In this document: positions 53,614-63,843 of the stretch, one piece after another
Layout of the letters: every line of letters starts with the position of its first letter
Numbering within the stretch: the stretch's first letter is position 1
Source: Heligmosomoides polygyrus polygyrus
Lineage: Eukaryota; Nematoda; Chromadorea; Rhabditida; Heligmosomidae
Direction of reading: 5' to 3'
Length of the DNA: 64,000 nucleotides
NCBI GenBank assembly: GCA_947396885.1
Contig: OX377204.1
Location: forward strand, 89,786,728 to 89,850,727
Notes under the pieces: model-generated
What the model was told of the DNA's origin: nothing
Databases searched by the model: none
Seen by the model: only the letters and a program-made list of their open reading frames with translations
Program-made: the position numbers and the translations under genes

Positions 53614-53685
53614 GCGTTCGTGGTGTAATGGTCAGCATGGATGCCTTCCAAGCATTCGACGGGGGTTCGATTCCCCCCGAACGCA
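53614..53685 (+). tRNA. tRNA-Gly (UCC), copy 9
   Basis: Identical to consensus. Confidence 0.95.
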
Positions 53686-53861
53686 GGAGTTTTGCGTTGC
53701 GGCAGAGGGGTCGCTGGCGCAAGGGCGAAAGCGCTACGAGATCGGAGACGCAGAGTTCGACTCCTGCTCTCATCCGGTGTTCAGTTCCCTTTGGCACTGA
53801 GCACCGAAGCCGCGCTGCGTCTGTGGTGTTGGGAAGCGGATCGAACGGCGAACGGTCGTGA

Positions 53862-53933
53862 GCGTTCGTGGTGTAATGGTCAGCATGGATGCCTTCCAAG
53901 CATTCGACGGGGGTTCGATTCCCCCCGAACGCA
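53862..53933 (+). tRNA. tRNA-Gly (UCC), copy 10
   Basis: Identical to consensus. Confidence 0.95.
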
Positions 53934-54109
53934 TGAGTTTTGCGTTGCGGCAGAGGGGTCGCTGGCGCAAGGGCGAAAGCGCTACGAGGTCGGAGACGCA
54001 GAGTTCGACTCCTGCTCTCATCCGGTGTTCAGTTCCCTTTGGCACTGAGCACCGAAGCCGCGCTGCGTCTGTGGTGTTGGGAAGCGGATCGAACGGCGAA
54101 CGGACGTGA

Positions 54110-54181
54110 GCGTTCGTGGTGTAATGGTCAGCATGGATGCCTTCCAAGCATTCGACGGGGGTTCGATTCCCCCCGAACGCA
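54110..54181 (+). tRNA. tRNA-Gly (UCC), copy 11
   Basis: Identical to consensus; 5' flank GGACGTGA. Confidence 0.95.
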
Positions 54182-54357
54182 TGAGTTTTGCGTTGCGGCA
54201 GAGGGGTCGCTGGCGCAAGGGAGAAAGCGCTCCGAGATCGGAGACGCAGAGTTCGACTCCTGCTCTCATCCGGTGTTCAGTTCCCTTTGGCACTGAGCAC
54301 CGAAGCCGCGCTGCGTCTGTGGGGTTGGGATGCGGATCGAACGGCGAACGGTCGTGA

Positions 54358-54429
54358 GCGTTCGTGGTGTAATGGTCAGCATGGATGCCTTCCAAGCATT
54401 CGACGGGGGTTCGATTCCCCCCGAACGCA
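54358..54429 (+). tRNA. tRNA-Gly (UCC), copy 12
   Basis: Identical to consensus. Confidence 0.95.
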
Positions 54430-54605
54430 TGAGTTTTGCGTTGCGGCAGAGGGGTCGCTGGCGCAAGGGCGAAAGCGCTACGAGGTCGGAGACGCAGAGT
54501 TCGACTCCTGCTCTCATCCGGTGTTCAGTTCCCTTTGGCACTGAGCACCGAAGCCGCGCTGCGTCTGTGGTGTTGGGAAGCGGATCGAACGGCGAACGGT
54601 CGTGA

Positions 54606-54677
54606 GCGTTCGTGGTGTAATGGTCAGCATGGATGCCTTCCAAGCATTCGACGGGGGTTCGATTCCCCCCGAACGCA
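54606..54677 (+). tRNA. tRNA-Gly (UCC), copy 13
   Basis: Identical to consensus. Confidence 0.95.
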
Positions 54678-54853
54678 TGAGTTTTGCGTTGCGGCAGAGG
54701 GGTCGCTGGCGCAAGGGAGAAAGCGCTACGAGGTCGGAGACGCAGAGTTCGACTCCTGCTCTCATCCGGTGTTCAGTTCCCTTTGGCACTGAGCACCGAA
54801 GCCGCGCTGCGTCTGTGGTGTTGGGAAGCGGATCGAACGGCGAACGGTCGTGA

Positions 54854-54925
54854 GCGTTCGTGGTGTAATGGTCAGCATGGATGCCTTCCAAGCATTCGAC
54901 GGGGGTTCGATTCCCCCCGAACGCA
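54854..54925 (+). tRNA. tRNA-Gly (UCC), copy 14
   Basis: Identical to consensus. Confidence 0.95.
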
Positions 54926-55101
54926 GGAGTTTTGCGTTGCGGCAGAGGGGTCGCTGGCGCAAGGGCGAAAGCGCTACGAGATCGGAGACGCAGAGTTCGA
55001 CTCCTGCTCTCATTCGGTGTTCAGTTCCCTTTGGCACTGAGCACCGAAGCCGCGCTGCGTCTGTGGTGTTGGGAAGCGGATCGAACGGCGAACGGTCGTG
55101 A

Positions 55102-55173
55102 GCGTTCGTGGTGTAATGGTCAGCATGGATGCCTTCCAAGCATTCGACGGGGGTTCGATTCCCCCCGAACGCA
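55102..55173 (+). tRNA. tRNA-Gly (UCC), copy 15
   Basis: Identical to consensus. Confidence 0.95.
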
Positions 55174-55349
55174 TGAGTTTTGCGTCCCGGCAGAGGGGTC
55201 GCTGGCGCAAGGGAGAAAGCGCTCCGAGATCGGAGACGCAGAGTTCGCCTCCTGCTCTCATCCGGTGTTCAGTTCCCTTTGGCACTGAGCACCGAAGCCG
55301 CGCTGCGTCTGTGGTGTTGTGAAGCGGATCGAATGGCGAACGGTCGTGA

Positions 55350-55421
55350 GCGTTCGTGGTGTAATGGTCAGCATGGATGCCTTCCAAGCATTCGACGGGG
55401 GTTCGATTCCCCCCGAACGCA
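55350..55421 (+). tRNA. tRNA-Gly (UCC), copy 16
   Basis: Identical to consensus. Confidence 0.95.
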
Positions 55422-55597
55422 TGAGTTTTGCGTTGCGGCAGAGGGGTCGCTGGCGCAAGGGCGAAAGCGCTACGAGGTCGGAGACGCAGAGTTCGACTCC
55501 TGCTCTCATCCGGTGTTCAGTTCCCTTTGGCACTGAGCACCGAAGCCGCGCTGCGTCTGTGGTGTTGGGAAGCGGATCGAACGGCGAACGGTCGTGA

Positions 55598-55669
55598 GCG
55601 TTCGTGGTGTAATGGTCAGCATGGATGCCTTCCAAGCATTCGACGGGGGTTCGATTCCCCCTGAACGCA
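55598..55669 (+). tRNA. tRNA-Gly (UCC), copy 17
   Basis: C66 to T in the acceptor, leaving a G7-U66 wobble. Confidence 0.93.
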
Positions 55670-55845
55670 TGAGTTTTGCGTCCCGGCAGAGGGGTCGCTG
55701 GCGCAAGGGCGAAAGCGCTACGAGGTCGGAGACGCAGAGTTCGACTCCTGCTCTCATCCGGTGTTCAGTTCCCTTTGGCACTGAGCACCGAAGCCGCGCT
55801 GCGTCTGTGGGGTTGGGATGCGGATCGAACGGCGAACGGTCGTGA

Positions 55846-55917
55846 GCGTTCGTGGTGTAATGGTCAGCATGGATGCCTTCCAAGCATTCGACGGGGGTTC
55901 GATTCCCCCCGAACGCA
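55846..55917 (+). tRNA. tRNA-Gly (UCC), copy 18
   Basis: Identical to consensus. Confidence 0.95.
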
Positions 55918-56093
55918 TGAGTTTTGCGTTGCGGCAGAGGGGTCGCTGGCGCAAGGGCGAAAGCGCTACGAGGTCGGAGACGCAGAGTTCGACTCCTGCT
56001 CTCATCCGGTGTTCAGTTCCCTTTGGCACTGAGCACCGAAGCCGCGCTGCGTCTGTGGTGTTGGGAAGCGGATCGAACGGCGAACGGTCGTGA

Positions 56094-56165
56094 GCGTTCG
56101 TGGTGTAATGGTCAGCATGGATGCCTTCCAAGCATTCGACGGGGGTTCGATTCCCCCTGAACGCA
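56094..56165 (+). tRNA. tRNA-Gly (UCC), copy 19
   Basis: U66 variant. Confidence 0.93.
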
Positions 56166-56341
56166 TGAGTTTTGCGTCCCGGCAGAGGGGTCGCTGGCGC
56201 AAGGGCGAAAGCGCTACGAGGTCGGAGACGCAGAGTTCGACTCCTGCTCTCATCCGGTGTTCAGTTCCCTTTGGCACTGAGCACCGAAGCCGCGCTGCGT
56301 CTGTGGGGTTGGGATGCGGATCGAACGGCGAACGGTCGTGA

Positions 56342-56413
56342 GCGTTCGTGGTGTAATGGTCAGCATGGATGCCTTCCAAGCATTCGACGGGGGTTCGATT
56401 CCCCCCGAACGCA
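56342..56413 (+). tRNA. tRNA-Gly (UCC), copy 20
   Basis: Identical to consensus. Confidence 0.95.
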
Positions 56414-56589
56414 TGAGTTTTGCGTTGCGGCAGAGGGGTCGCTGGCGCAAGGGCGAAAGCGCTACGAGGTCGGAGACGCAGAGTTCGACTCCTGCTCTCA
56501 TCCGGTGTTCAGTTCCCTTTGGCACTGAGCACCGAAGCCGCGCTGCGTCTGTGGTGTTGGGAAGCGGATCGAACGGCGAACGGACGTGA

Positions 56590-56661
56590 GCGTTCGTGGT
56601 GTAATGGTCAGCATGGATGCCTTCCAAGCATTCGACGGGGGTTCGATTCCCCCCGAACGCA
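56590..56661 (+). tRNA. tRNA-Gly (UCC), copy 21
   Basis: Identical to consensus; 5' flank GGACGTGA. Confidence 0.95.
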
Positions 56662-56837
56662 TGAGTTTTGCGTTGCGGCAGAGGGGTCGCTGGCGCAAGG
56701 GAGAAAGCGCTCCGAGATCGGAGACGCAGAGTTCGACTCCTGCTCTCATCCGGTGTTCAGTTCCCTTTGGCACTGAGCACCGAAGCCGCGCTGCGTCTGT
56801 GGGGTTGGGATGCGGATCGAACGGCGAACGGTCGTGA

Positions 56838-56909
56838 GCGTTCGTGGTGTAATGGTCAGCATGGATGCCTTCCCAGCATTCGACGGGGGTTCGATTCCCC
56901 CCGAACGCA
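56838..56909 (+). tRNA. tRNA-Gly (UCC), copy 22, A37C
   Basis: Anticodon loop reads CTTCCCA: the purine 3' of the anticodon (position 37) is C. Position 37 is nearly always a purine, so decoding may be impaired. Confidence 0.9.
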
Positions 56910-57085
56910 TGAGTTTTGCGTTGCGGCAGAGGGGTCGCTGGCGCAAGGGCGAAAGCGCTACGAGGTCGGAGACGCAGAGTTCGACTCCTGCTCTCATCCG
57001 GTGTTCAGTTCCCTTTGGCACTGAGCACCGAAGCCGCGCTGCGTCTGTGGTGTTGGGAAGCGGATCGAACGGCGAACGGTCGTGA

Positions 57086-57157
57086 GCGTTCGTGGTGTAA
57101 TGGTCAGCATGGATGCCTTCCAAGCATTCGACGGGGGTTCGATTCCCCCCGAACGCA
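57086..57157 (+). tRNA. tRNA-Gly (UCC), copy 23
   Basis: Identical to consensus. Confidence 0.95.
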
Positions 57158-57333
57158 TGAGTTTTGCGTTGCGGCAGAGGGGTCGCTGGCGCAAGGGAGA
57201 AAGCGCTACGAGGTCGGAGACGCAGAGTTCGACTCCTGCTCTCATCCGGTGTTCAGTTCCCTTTGGCACTGAGCACCGAAGCCGCGCTGCGTCTGTGGTG
57301 TTGGGAAGCGGATCGAACGGCGAACGGTCGTGA

Positions 57334-57405
57334 GCGTTCGTGGTGTAATGGTCAGCATGGATGCCTTCCAAGCATTCGACGGGGGTTCGATTCCCCCCGA
57401 ACGCA
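57334..57405 (+). tRNA. tRNA-Gly (UCC), copy 24
   Basis: Identical to consensus. Confidence 0.95.
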
Positions 57406-57581
57406 GGAGTTTTGCGTTGCGGCAGAGGGGTCGCTGGCGCAAGGGCGAAAGCGCTACGAGATCGGAGACGCAGAGTTCGACTCCTGCTCTCATTCGGTGT
57501 TCAGTTCCCTTTGGCACTGAGCACCGAAGCCGCGCTGCGTCTGTGGTGTTGGGAAGCGGATCGAACGGCGAACGGTCGTGA

Positions 57582-57653
57582 GCGTTCGTGGTGTAATGGT
57601 CAGCATGGATGCCTTCCAAGCATTCGACGGGGGTTCGATTCCCCCCGAACGCA
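57582..57653 (+). tRNA. tRNA-Gly (UCC), copy 25
   Basis: Identical to consensus. Confidence 0.95.
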
Positions 57654-57829
57654 TGAGTTTTGCGTCCCGGCAGAGGGGTCGCTGGCGCAAGGGAGAAAGC
57701 GCTCCGAGATCGGAGACGCAGAGTTCGCCTCCTGCTCTCATCCGGTGTTCAGTTCCCTTTGGCACTGAGCACCGAAGCCGCGCTGCGTCTGTGGTGTTGT
57801 GAAGCGGATCGAATGGCGAACGGTCGTGA

Positions 57830-57901
57830 GCGTTCGTGGTGTAATGGTCAGCATGGATGCCTTCCAAGCATTCGACGGGGGTTCGATTCCCCCCGAACGC
57901 A
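57830..57901 (+). tRNA. tRNA-Gly (UCC), copy 26
   Basis: Identical to consensus. Confidence 0.95.
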
Positions 57902-58077
57902 TGAGTTTTGCGTTGCGGCAGAGGGGTCGCTGGCGCAAGGGCGAAAGCGCTACGAGGTCGGAGACGCAGAGTTCGACTCCTGCTCTCATCCGGTGTTCAG
58001 TTCCCTTTTGCACTGAGCACCGAAGCCGCGCTGCGTCTGTGGTGTTGGGAAGCGGATCGAACGGCGAACGGTCGTGA

Positions 58078-58149
58078 GCGTTCGTGGTGTAATGGTCAGC
58101 ATGGATGCCTTCCAAGCATTCGACGGGGGTTCGATTCCCCCTGAACGCA
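58078..58149 (+). tRNA. tRNA-Gly (UCC), copy 27
   Basis: U66 variant. Confidence 0.93.
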
Positions 58150-58325
58150 TGAGTTTTGCGTCCCGGCAGAGGGGTCGCTGGCGCAAGGGCGAAAGCGCTA
58201 CGAGGTCGGAGACGCAGAGTTCGACTCCTGCTCTCATCCGGTGTTCAGTTCCCTTTGGCACTGAGCACCGAAGCCGCGCTGCGTCTGTGGGGTTGGGATG
58301 CGGATCGAACGGCGAACGGTCGTGA

Positions 58326-58397
58326 GCGTTCGTGGTGTAATGGTCAGCATGGATGCCTTCCAAGCATTCGACGGGGGTTCGATTCCCCCCGAACGCA
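58326..58397 (+). tRNA. tRNA-Gly (UCC), copy 28
   Basis: Identical to consensus. Confidence 0.95.
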
Positions 58398-58573
58398 TGA
58401 GTTTTGCGTTGCGGCAGAGGGGTCGCTGGCGCAAGGGCGAAAGCGCTACGAGGTCGGAGACGCAGAGTTCGACTCCTGCTCTCATCCGGTGTTCAGTTCC
58501 CTTTGGCACTGAGCACCGAAGCCGCGCTGCGTCTGTGGTGTTGGGAAGCGGATCGAACGGCGAACGGTCGTGA

Positions 58574-58645
58574 GCGTTCGTGGTGTAATGGTCAGCATGG
58601 ATGCCTTCCAAGCATTCGACGGGGGTTCGATTCCCCCTGAACGCA
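58574..58645 (+). tRNA. tRNA-Gly (UCC), copy 29
   Basis: U66 variant. Confidence 0.93.
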
Positions 58646-58821
58646 TGAGTTTTGCGTCCCGGCAGAGGGGTCGCTGGCGCAAGGGCGAAAGCGCTACGAG
58701 GTCGGAGACGCAGAGTTCGACTCCTGCTCTCATCCGGTGTTCAGTTCCCTTTGGCACTGAGCACCGAAGCCGCGCTGCGTCTGTGGGGTTGGGATGCGGA
58801 TCGAACGGCGAACGGTCGTGA

Positions 58822-58893
58822 GCGTTCGTGGTGTAATGGTCAGCATGGATGCCTTCCAAGCATTCGACGGGGGTTCGATTCCCCCCGAACGCA
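58822..58893 (+). tRNA. tRNA-Gly (UCC), copy 30
   Basis: Identical to consensus. Confidence 0.95.
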
Positions 58894-59069
58894 TGAGTTT
58901 TGCGTTGCGGCAGAGGGGTCGCTGGCGCAAGGGAGAAAGCGCTCCGAGATCGGAGACGCAGAGTTCGACTCCTGCTCTCATCCGGTGTTCAGTTCCCTTT
59001 GGCACTGAGCACCGAAGCCGCGCTGCGTCTGTGGTGTTGGGATGCGGATCGAACGGCGAACGGTCGTGA

Positions 59070-59141
59070 GCGTTCGTGGTGTAATGGTCAGCATGGATGC
59101 CTTCCAAGCATTCGACGGGGGTTCGATTCCCCCCGAACGCA
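59070..59141 (+). tRNA. tRNA-Gly (UCC), copy 31
   Basis: Identical to consensus. Confidence 0.95.
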
Positions 59142-59317
59142 TGAGTTTTGCGTCCCGGCAGAGGGGTCGCTGGCGCAAGGGCGAAAGCGCTACGAGGTCG
59201 GAGACGCAGAGTTCGACTCCTGCTCTCATCCGGTGTTCAGTTCCCTTTGGCACTGAGCACCGAAGCCGCGCTGCGTCTGTGGTGTTGGGAAGCGGATCGA
59301 ACGGCGAACGGTCGTGA

Positions 59318-59389
59318 GCGTTCGTGGTGTAATGGTCAGCATGGATGCCTTCCAAGCATTCGACGGGGGTTCGATTCCCCCTGAACGCA
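59318..59389 (+). tRNA. tRNA-Gly (UCC), copy 32
   Basis: U66 variant. Confidence 0.93.
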
Positions 59390-59565
59390 TGAGTTTTGCG
59401 TCCCGGCAGAGGGGTCGCTGGCGCAAGGGCGAAAGCGCTACGAGGTCGGAGACGCAGAGTTCGACTCCTGCTCTCATCCGGTGTTCAGTTCCCTTTGGCA
59501 CTGAGCACCAAAGCCGCGCTGCGTCTGTGGTGTTGGGAAGCGGATCGAACGGCGAACGGTCGTGA

Positions 59566-59637
59566 GCGTTCGTGGTGTAATGGTCAGCATGGATGCCTTC
59601 CAAGCATTCGACGGGGGTGCGATTCCCCCTGAACGCA
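59566..59637 (+). tRNA. tRNA-Gly (UCC), copy 33, T-loop mutant
   Basis: T-loop TGCGATT instead of TTCGATT (T55G, which also damages the B box), plus U66. Possibly a pseudogene. Confidence 0.85.
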
Positions 59638-59813
59638 TGAGTTTTGCGTCCCGGCAGAGGGGTCGCTGGCGCAAGGGCGAAAGCGCTACGAGGTCGGAGA
59701 CGCAGAGTTCGACTCCTGCTCTCATCCGGTGTTCAGTTCCCTTTGGCACTGAGCACCGAAGCCGCGCTGCGTCTGTGGGGTTGGGATGCGGATCGAACGG
59801 CGAACGGTCGTGA

Positions 59814-59885
59814 GCGTTCGTGGTGTAATGGTCAGCATGGATGCCTTCCAAGCATTCGACGGGGGTTCGATTCCCCCCGAACGCA
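59814..59885 (+). tRNA. tRNA-Gly (UCC), copy 34
   Basis: Identical to consensus. Confidence 0.95.
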
Positions 59886-60061
59886 TGAGTTTTGCGTTGC
59901 GGCAGAGGGGTCGCTGGCGCAAGGGCGAAAGCGCTACGAGGTCGGAGACGCAGAGTTCGACTCCTGCTCTCATCCGGTGTTCAGTTCCCTTTGGCACTGA
60001 GCACCGAAGCCGCGCTGCGTCTGTGGTGTTGGGAAGCGGATCGAACGGCGAACGGTCGTGA

Positions 60062-60133
60062 GCGTTCGTGGTGTAATGGTCAGCATGGATGCCTTCCAAG
60101 CATTCGACGGGGGTTCGATTCCCCCTGAACGCA
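60062..60133 (+). tRNA. tRNA-Gly (UCC), copy 35
   Basis: U66 variant. Confidence 0.93.
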
Positions 60134-60309
60134 TGAGTTTTGCGTCCCGGCAGAGGGGTCGCTGGCGCAAGGGCGAAAGCGCTACGAGGTCGGAGACGCA
60201 GAGTTCGACTCCTGCTCTCATCCGGTGTTCAGTTCCCTTTGGCACTGAGCACCGAAGCCGCGCTGCGTCTGTGGTGTTGGGAAGCGGATCGAACGGCGAA
60301 CGGTCGTGA

Positions 60310-60381
60310 GCGTTCGTGGTGTAATGGTCAGCATGGATGCCTTCCAAGCATTCGACGGGGGTTCGATTCCCCCTGAACGCA
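60310..60381 (+). tRNA. tRNA-Gly (UCC), copy 36
   Basis: U66 variant. Confidence 0.93.
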
Positions 60382-60557
60382 TGAGTTTTGCGTCCCGGCA
60401 GAGGGGTCGCTGGCGCAAGGGCGAAAGCGCTACGAGGTCGGAGACGCAGAGTTCGACTCCTGCTCTCATCCGGTGTTCAGTTCCCTTTGGCACTGAGCAC
60501 CGAAGCCGCGCTGCGTCTGTGGTGTTGGGAAGCGGATCGAACGGCGAACGGTCGTGA

Positions 60558-60629
60558 GCGTTCGTGGTGTAATGGTCAGCATGGATGCCTTCCAAGCATT
60601 CGACGGGGGTTCGATTCCACCTGAACGCA
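60558..60629 (+). tRNA. tRNA-Gly (UCC), copy 37, T-stem mutant
   Basis: C63 to A breaks one T-stem pair (G51-A63); also U66. Confidence 0.88.
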
Positions 60630-60805
60630 TGAGTTTTGCGTCCCGGCAGAGGGGTCGCTGGCGCAAGGGCGAAAGCGCTACGAGGTCGGAGACGCAGAGT
60701 TCGACTCCTGCTCTCATCCGGTGTTCAGTTCCCTTTGGCACTGAGCACCGAAGCCGCGCTGCGTCTGTGGGGTTGGGATGCGGATCGAACGGCGAACGGT
60801 CGTGA

Positions 60806-60877
60806 GCGTTCGTGGTGTAATGGTCAGCATGGATGCCTTCCAAGCATTCGACGGGGGTTCGATTCCCCCCGAACGCA
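60806..60877 (+). tRNA. tRNA-Gly (UCC), copy 38
   Basis: Identical to consensus. Confidence 0.95.
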
Positions 60878-61053
60878 TGAGTTTTGCGTTGCGGCAGAGG
60901 GGTCGCTGGCGCAAGGGCGAAAGCGCTACGAGGTCGGAGACGCAGAGTTCGACTCCTGCTCTCATCCGGTGTTCAGTTCCCTTTGGCACTGAGCACCGAA
61001 GCCGCGCTGCGTCTGTGGTGTTGGGAAGCGGATCGAACGGCGAACGGTCGTGA

Positions 61054-61125
61054 GCGTTCGTGGTGTAATGGTCAGCATGGATGCCTTCCAAGCATTCGAC
61101 GGGGGTTCGATTCCCCCTGAACGCA
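61054..61125 (+). tRNA. tRNA-Gly (UCC), copy 39
   Basis: U66 variant. Confidence 0.93.
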
Positions 61126-61301
61126 TGAGTTTTGCGTCCCGGCAGAGGGGTCGCTGGCGCAAGGGCGAAAGCGCTACGAGGTCGGAGACGCAGAGTTCGA
61201 CTCCTGCTCTCATCCGGTGTTCAGTTCCCTTTGGCACTGAGCACCGAAGCCGCGCTGCGTCTGTGGGGTTGGGATGCGGATCGAACGGCGAACGGTCGTG
61301 A

Positions 61302-61373
61302 GCGTTCGTGGTGTAATGGTCAGCATGGATGCCTTCCAAGCATTCGACGGGGGTTCGATTCCCCCCGAACGCA
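61302..61373 (+). tRNA. tRNA-Gly (UCC), copy 40
   Basis: Identical to consensus. Confidence 0.95.
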
Positions 61374-61549
61374 TGAGTTTTGCGTTGCGGCAGAGGGGTC
61401 GCTGGCGCAAGGGCGAAAGCGCTCCGAGATCGGAGACGCAGAGTTCGACTCCTGCTCTCATCCGGTGTTCAGTTCCCTTTGGCACTGAGCACCGAAGCCG
61501 CGCTGCGTCTGTGGTGTTGGGATGCGGATCGAACGGTGAACGGTCGTGA

Positions 61550-61621
61550 GCGTTCGTGGTGTAATGGTCAGCATGGATGCCTTCCAAGCATTCGACGGGG
61601 GTTCGATTCCCCCCGAACGCA
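61550..61621 (+). tRNA. tRNA-Gly (UCC), copy 41
   Basis: Identical to consensus. Confidence 0.95.
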
Positions 61622-61797
61622 TGAGTTTTGCGTTGCGGCAGAGGGGTCGCTGGCGCAAGGGCGAAAGCGCTACGAGGTCGGAGACGCAGAGTTCGACTCC
61701 TGCTCTCATCCGGTGTTCAGTTCCCTTTGGCACTGAGCACCGAAGCCGCGCTGCGTCTGTGGTGTTGGGATGCGGATCGAACGGCGAACGGTCGTGA

Positions 61798-61869
61798 GCG
61801 TTCGTGGTGTAATGGTCAGCATGGATGCCTTCCAAGCATTCGACGGGGGTTTGATTCCCCCCGAACGCA
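61798..61869 (+). tRNA. tRNA-Gly (UCC), copy 42, C56T
   Basis: T-loop TTTGATT: the invariant C56, which pairs with G19 in the elbow and is part of the B box, is T. Probably impaired. Confidence 0.85.
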
Positions 61870-62040
61870 TGAGTTTTGCGTTGCGGCAGAGGGGTCGCTG
61901 GCGCAAGGGAGAAAGCGCTCCGAGATCGGAGACGCAGAGTTCGACTCCTGCTCTCATCCGGTGTTCCCTTTGGCACTGAGCACCGAAGCCGCGCTGCGTC
62001 TGTGGTGTTGGGATGCGGATCGAACGGCGAACGGTCGTGA

Positions 62041-62112
62041 GCGTTCGTGGTGTAATGGTCAGCATGGATGCCTTCCAAGCATTCGACGGGGGTTCGATTC
62101 CCCCCGAACGCA
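62041..62112 (+). tRNA. tRNA-Gly (UCC), copy 43
   Basis: Identical to consensus; follows a 243-bp unit. Confidence 0.95.
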
Positions 62113-62288
62113 TGAGTTTTGCGTCCCGGCAGAGGGGTCGCTGGCGCAAGGGAGAAAGCGCTCCGAGATCGGAGACGCAGAGTTCGACTCCTGCTCTCAT
62201 CCGGTGTTCAGTTCCCTTTGGCACTGAGCACCGAAGCCGCGCTGCGTCTGTGGTGTTGGGAAGCGGATCGAACGGCGAACGGTCGTGA

Positions 62289-62360
62289 GCGTTCGTGGTG
62301 TAATGGTCAGCATGGATGCCTTCCAAGCATTCGACGGGGGTTCGATTCCCCCCGAACGCA
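62289..62360 (+). tRNA. tRNA-Gly (UCC), copy 44
   Basis: Identical to consensus. Confidence 0.95.
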
Positions 62361-62536
62361 TGAGTTTTGCGTTGCGGCAGAGGGGTCGCTGGCGCAAGGG
62401 AGAAAGCGCTCCGAGATCGGAGACGCAGAGTTCGCCTCCTGCTCTCATCCGGTGTTCAGTTCCCTTTGGCACTGAGCACCGAAGCCGCGCTGCGTCTGTG
62501 GTGTTGGGATGCGGATCGAACGGCGAACGGTCGTGA

Positions 62537-62608
62537 GCGTTCGTGGTGTAATGGTCAGCATGGATGCCTTCCAAGCATTCGACGGGGGTTCGATTCCCCC
62601 CGAACGCA
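62537..62608 (+). tRNA. tRNA-Gly (UCC), copy 45
   Basis: Identical to consensus. Confidence 0.95.
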
Positions 62609-62779
62609 TGAGTTTTGCGTTGCGGCAGAGGGGTCGCTGGCGCAAGGGCGAAAGCGCTACGAGGTCGGAGACGCAGAGTTCGACTCCTGCTCTCATCCGG
62701 TGTTCCCTTTGGCACTGAGCACCGAAGCCGCGCTGCGTCTGTGGTGTTGGGATGCGGATCGAACGGCGAACGGTCGTGA

Positions 62780-62851
62780 GCGTTCGTGGTGTAATGGTCA
62801 GCATGGATGCCTTCCAAGCATTCGACGGGGGTTCGATTCCCCCCGAACGCA
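62780..62851 (+). tRNA. tRNA-Gly (UCC), copy 46
   Basis: Identical to consensus; follows the second 243-bp unit. Confidence 0.95.
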
Positions 62852-63027
62852 TGAGTTTTGCGTTGCGGCAGAGGGGTCGCTGGCGCAAGGGCGAAAGCGC
62901 TACGAGGTCGGAGACGCAGAGTTCGACTCCTGCTCTCATCCGGTGTTCAGTTCCCTTTGGCACTGAGCACCGAAGCCGCGCTGCGTCTGTGGTGTTGGGA
63001 TGCGGATCGAACGGCGAACGGTCGTGA

Positions 63028-63099
63028 GCGTTCGTGGTGTAATGGTCAGCATGGATGCCTTCCAAGCATTCGACGGGGGTTCGATTCCCCCCGAACGCA
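63028..63099 (+). tRNA. tRNA-Gly (UCC), copy 47
   Basis: Identical to consensus. Confidence 0.95.
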
Positions 63100-63275
63100 T
63101 GAGTTTTGCGTTGCGGCAGAGGGGTCGCTGGCGCAAGAGAGAAAGCGCTCCGAGATCGGAGACGCAGAGTTCGACTCCTGCTCTCATCCGGTGTTCAGTT
63201 CCCTTTGGCACTGAGCACCGAAGCCGCGCTGCGTCTGTGGTGTTGGGATGCGGATCGAACGGCGAACGGTCGTGA

Positions 63276-63347
63276 GCGTTCGTGGTGTAATGGTCAGCAT
63301 GGATGCCTTCCAAGCATTCGACGGGGGTTCGATTCCCCCCGAACGCA
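63276..63347 (+). tRNA. tRNA-Gly (UCC), copy 48
   Basis: Identical to consensus. Confidence 0.95.
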
Positions 63348-63523
63348 TGAGTTTTGCGTTGCGGCAGAGGGGTCGCTGGCGCAAGGGCGAAAGCGCTACG
63401 AGGTCGGAGACGCAGAGTTCGACTCCTGCTCTCATCCGGTGTTCAGTTCCCTTTGGCACTGAGCACCGAAGCCGCGCTGCGTCTGTGGTGTTGGGATGCG
63501 GATCGAACGGCGAACGGTCGTGA

Positions 63524-63595
63524 GCGTTCGTGGTGTAATGGTCAGCATGGATGCCTTCCAAGCATTCGACGGGGGTTCGATTCCCCCCGAACGCA
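63524..63595 (+). tRNA. tRNA-Gly (UCC), copy 49
   Basis: Identical to consensus. Confidence 0.95.
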
Positions 63596-63771
63596 TGAGT
63601 TTTGCGTTGCGGCAGAGGGGTCGCTGGCGCAAGGGCGAAAGCGCTCCGAGATCGGAGACGCAGAGTTCGACTCCTGCTCTCATCCGGTGTTCAGTTCCCT
63701 TTGGCACTGAGCACCGAAGCCGCGCTGCGTCTGTGGGGTTGGGATGCGGATCGAACGGCGAACGGTCGTGA

Positions 63772-63843
63772 GCGTTCGTGGTGTAATGGTCAGCATGGAT
63801 GCCTTCCAAGCATTCGACGGGGGTTCGATTCCCCCCGAACGCA
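63772..63843 (+). tRNA. tRNA-Gly (UCC), copy 50
   Basis: Identical to consensus; the last complete copy. The next would start at about 64020, outside the window. Confidence 0.95.
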
